A DNA stretch of 16,119 nt from the NCBI GenBank assembly GCA_964608055.1, contig CAZSMJ010000036.1:1-16119 (forward strand), in the 5' to 3' direction. This stretch comes from JALYNX01 sp964608055 (GTDB lineage: Bacteria; Actinomycetota; Acidimicrobiia; Spongiisociales; ZC4RG35). Position numbers and translations under genes: made by a program. Shown here piece by piece: positions 14,039 through 16,119 of this stretch. Under the pieces are notes generated by a model. That model had not been told where the DNA came from. It ran no database searches and saw nothing but the letters and a program-made list of their open reading frames with translations. Each line of letters opens with the position of its first letter. Position 1 is the stretch's first letter.

Positions 14039-15464
14039 ATGAAGCTCGACACGATGATGGAGGCGATCGAAGTCCTCGCCCGGGAGAGGGGCGTGGCGAT
14101 CGACACCATCCTCGACGCCTTCGCCAACGCGCTGGTGGCCGCCTACAAGCGGAGCCCGGGGGCGGCCGAGGAGGCGCGGGTCACCATCGACCCCGACTCG
14201 GGCGAGGTGACGGTCTATGCCCAAGAGTTGGACGAAGAGGGCAACGTCACCGCCGAATGGGAGGACACCCCGGAGGGGGAGGCATTCGGGCGGATCGCAG
14301 CCCAATCGTTCAAGCAGGTCATGCAGCACAAGCTGCGTGAGGCCAAGCGAGAGCACGTCTATGAAATGTACGAAGGACGTGAAGGCGACCTGGTCACCGG
14401 GCTCGTGCAGCAGGTCGACTACCGGTCCGTCATCCTCGACCTCGGTGATGCCGAGGCCATCCTCCCCGGATCGGAGCGGATCCCGTTCGAACGTCTGGAG
14501 CGAGGCAACCGGGTGAAGGCCTTGATCCTCGAGGTGCGCAACGAAGCCAAAGGAGCTCAAATCGTGGTCTCGCGGAGCCATCCCGACCTCGTGCGCCGTC
14601 TCCTCGAGCTCGAGGTACCGGAACTGACCGATGGCACGGTGGAAATCGTGAACATCGCCCGGGAGCCCGGTCATCGCACCAAGATTGCTGTCGTCTCGCA
14701 TGACGCCAACGTGGACCCCAAAGGCGCCTGTGTGGGGGCCCGGGGCTCACGGGTGCGTCAGGTGGTCAACGAGCTCAGAGGCGAAAAGGTGGATGTAGTC
14801 CAATGGCGTGACGACATCGGCCAATTCATCGCCGAGGCGCTCGGCCCGGCCAAGGTCAAAGAGGTCCACATCAACGAGGCCGACAAGACGGCCGATGTGG
14901 TCGTCTCCGAGCACCAGCTTTCACTCGCCATTGGCAAGGAGGGCCAGAACGCCCGCCTCGCTGCCCGGTTGTCCGGATATAAGGTCGATATTCGGTCGGA
15001 CATGGAGGGTGTCGAACCCGAGCCTGTAGTCGAGGAGGCCGTCACCGACGAGCCGACCACTGAAGAGCCGACCACTGAAGAGCCGACCACTGAAGAGCCG
15101 ACCACTGAAGAGCCGACCANNNNNNNNNNNNNNNNNNNNNNNNNNNNNNNNNNNNNNNNNNNNNNNNNNNNNNNNNNNNNNNNNNNNNNNNNNNNNNNNN
15201 NNNNNNNNNNNNNNNNNNNCTGAAGAGCCTGCCATCGAAGAGGTCGTCGAGGACGCGCTCGTCGAGGAGACGATCGAGGAGCCCACCACCGACGAGCCCG
15301 CCACTGAAGAGGCCGTCATCGAAGAGGTCGTCGAGGACACCCTTGTCGAAGAGGCATCGGAGACTCCGGAAGAAGGTGCCACCGAGACGGCGCAGGCACT
15401 CGATGCCGAAACTGACGACGACGAAGACGCCGTCAGCGAGACAGTTGACGACGAGAGCGAATGA
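14039..15464 (+). CDS. nusA: Transcription factor NusA with long acidic repeat tail (spans assembly gap)
   Basis: NusA binds RNA polymerase and modulates pausing, termination and antitermination. ATG 14039 follows a strong AAGGAG (14029-14034). The core has the N-terminal polymerase-binding domain (1-~110), S1 (~117-185, DLVTGLVQQVDYRSVILDLG), KH1 (GARGSRV around 233) and KH2 (IGKEGQNARLAARLSGYKV, 298 on). From ~321 an acidic low-complexity tail follows: VEPEPVVEEAVTDEP, then T-T-E-E-P repeats into the 100-N gap, resuming with the same composition for ~80 residues to the TGA at 15462-15464. An in-frame TGA at 15221 arises only because 100 N is not a multiple of three; the flanks keep one frame if the true gap is. 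No tryptophan-bearing E. coli-type acidic-repeat domain is seen. Confidence 0.9.
15050..15119 (+). repeat. 15-bp tandem repeat in nusA, broken by assembly gap
   Basis: The unit GAGCCGACCACTGAA is repeated perfectly at 15050, 15065, 15080 and 15095, with a partial fifth copy from 15110 running into the Ns. It encodes E-P-T-T-E, so copy-number changes keep the nusA frame. The right side of the gap begins CTGAAGAGCC, which is again the unit, so the array continues into or through the gap and true copy number is unknown. Confidence 0.95.
15120..15219. other. Assembly gap placeholder (exactly 100 N)
   Basis: A run of exactly 100 N is the conventional scaffolding placeholder of unknown length. It sits inside the nusA tandem array, the usual place for a short-read assembly to break. 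The reading frames on both sides agree only if the real missing length is a multiple of three, including zero. Confidence 0.95.
15220..15353 (+). repeat. Imperfect 84-bp direct repeat in the nusA tail
   Basis: A segment starting at 15220 recurs at 15304, a period of 84 bp (28 codons). The copies at 15220-15269 and 15304-15353 share an identical 21-nt core starting at 15234 and 15318, encoding I-E-E-V-V-E-D, and otherwise differ by a few substitutions. It shows that the acidic tail grew by in-frame duplication at more than one unit size. Confidence 0.85.
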
Positions 15465-15475
15465 AGAGCTGAACC

Positions 15476-16119
15476 ATGAGGATTTATGAATTGGCCCGGG
15501 AGCTGGGTGTCGACTCGAAAGTGGTTCTCGAGCAAGCCCAGGCTCTCGGACTCGATGTGAAGACGGCCTCATCTGGCCTAGACGAGGAAGCGACTGAGCT
15601 TCTCAGGCTCGCCGTGGTCGGTGATGAGCCGCCACAGGCGACTGAGCTCCAGGTAGTGGAGCCGCGAGACGAACCAGATGTGGAAACGTCCGCAGCCGAA
15701 ACCCAGGTGGGGCTGGCCTCCCTCAAGGAAGGGGCGTCGGTTTCAGAGTTTGCCGAGTCCCTCGGTGTGCCCTCGAGCGAAGTCATCAAAATCCTCCTTC
15801 TCCGCGGCATGCCGGTCGGCGCGGGCCAGCCCATGCCGGCCAACCTCATGGAAGAGATCGCGGAGTCTTACGGGTTCATGGTCGACGTCGAGGATGTTCC
15901 AGCGGCTCCGGTGGTATCGGATCGTCCCGACCACGCAGACAGCGACGAGGATCTCAAGCCGAGGCCGCCGGTAGTGACGGTGATGGGCCATGTCGACCAC
16001 GGCAAGACGACCCTTCTCGACAGGATCCGCAAGACGAGCGTCGTGGAAGGCGAATTGGGCGGGATCACCCAGCACATCGGCGCTTACCAGGTGGGGGTCA
16101 ACGGGCATCCGGTGACCTT
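15476..16119 (+). CDS. infB: Translation initiation factor IF-2, 3' truncated
   Basis: IF2 is the GTPase that brings initiator tRNA to the 30S subunit and promotes subunit joining. ATG 15476 gives MRIYELARELGVDSKVVLEQ, a classic first IF2_N domain (1-~45). A short acidic linker leads to a second IF2_N domain (~80-145, with VSEFAESLGVPSSEVIKILL). The GTPase domain then begins at ~165 with G1 GHVDHGKTT (171-179) and the switch/G2 region GGITQHIGAY. The frame stays open to the window edge, so the rest of the G domain and the C-terminal domains lie outside. It starts 11 nt after nusA, with weak GAAGAG (15463-15468) upstream, and with no ylxR in between. Confidence 0.95.
   Translation, partial: MRIYELARELGVDSKVVLEQAQALGLDVKTASSGLDEEATELLRLAVVGDEPPQATELQVVEPRDEPDVETSAAETQVGLASLKEGASVSEFAESLGVPSSEVIKILLLRGMPVGAGQPMPANLMEEIAESYGFMVDVEDVPAAPVVSDRPDHADSDEDLKPRPPVVTVMGHVDHGKTTLLDRIRKTSVVEGELGGITQHIGAYQVGVNGHPVT

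Noticed and set aside
15221..15223. TGA as the nusA stop codon
   Set aside because: Frame artefact of the 100-N placeholder; the acidic repeat continues in the neighbouring frame to 15464.
15050..15230. CRISPR-like array
   Set aside because: The 15-bp units abut without spacers and are in-frame codons of nusA.

Overview
The window is a gene-dense, high-GC stretch with every gene on the + strand. It carries conserved information-processing and envelope genes in an order typical of Actinomycetota: comM-dprA-xerC-whiG, then rpsB-tsf-pyrH-frr-cdsA-dxr-rip1-ispG-proS, then rimP-nusA-infB. A WhiG/FliA-type sigma factor next to xerC and the dxr-rip-ispG order point strongly to an actinobacterium. 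The 203-aa EF-Ts, the compact IF2 N-terminus and the lack of ylxR and rlmN hint at a lineage outside the Streptomyces/Mycobacterium group, perhaps Acidimicrobiia (inference). An exact 100-N placeholder shows that this is a scaffolded draft or metagenome assembly.

Layout. (1) 2-4227: comM (5' truncated), dprA, xerC, whiG and a GNAT acetyltransferase. They overlap or nearly abut and cover DNA uptake, chromosome-dimer resolution and a developmental/motility sigma factor. (2) 4228-4390: the longest non-coding gap, holding a weak hairpin, a promoter candidate and a densely folded leader before rpsB. (3) 4391-8200: rpsB, tsf, pyrH, frr, cdsA (translation elongation and recycling, UMP kinase, phospholipid precursor). 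(4) 8197-11707: dxr, rip1 and ispG, meaning two MEP isoprenoid enzymes flanking a site-2 protease. (5) 11747-13480: proS. (6) 13481-13558: a short leader with a perfect TATAAT box overlapping the proS stop and a 9-bp hairpin. (7) 13559-16119: rimP, nusA and infB (3' truncated).

Most of the region is ordinary core genome, and I see no mobile element, CRISPR array, tRNA or defence system. The points worth a second look are the two leaders (rpsB and rimP), where a leader segment repeats the start-codon region and mutually exclusive pairings can be drawn; a long acidic, repeat-built C-terminal tail on NusA that contains the assembly gap and creates a false in-frame stop; a compact IF2 directly after nusA; an acidic N-terminal extension on CdsA; and an uncharacterised GNAT gene between whiG and rpsB.
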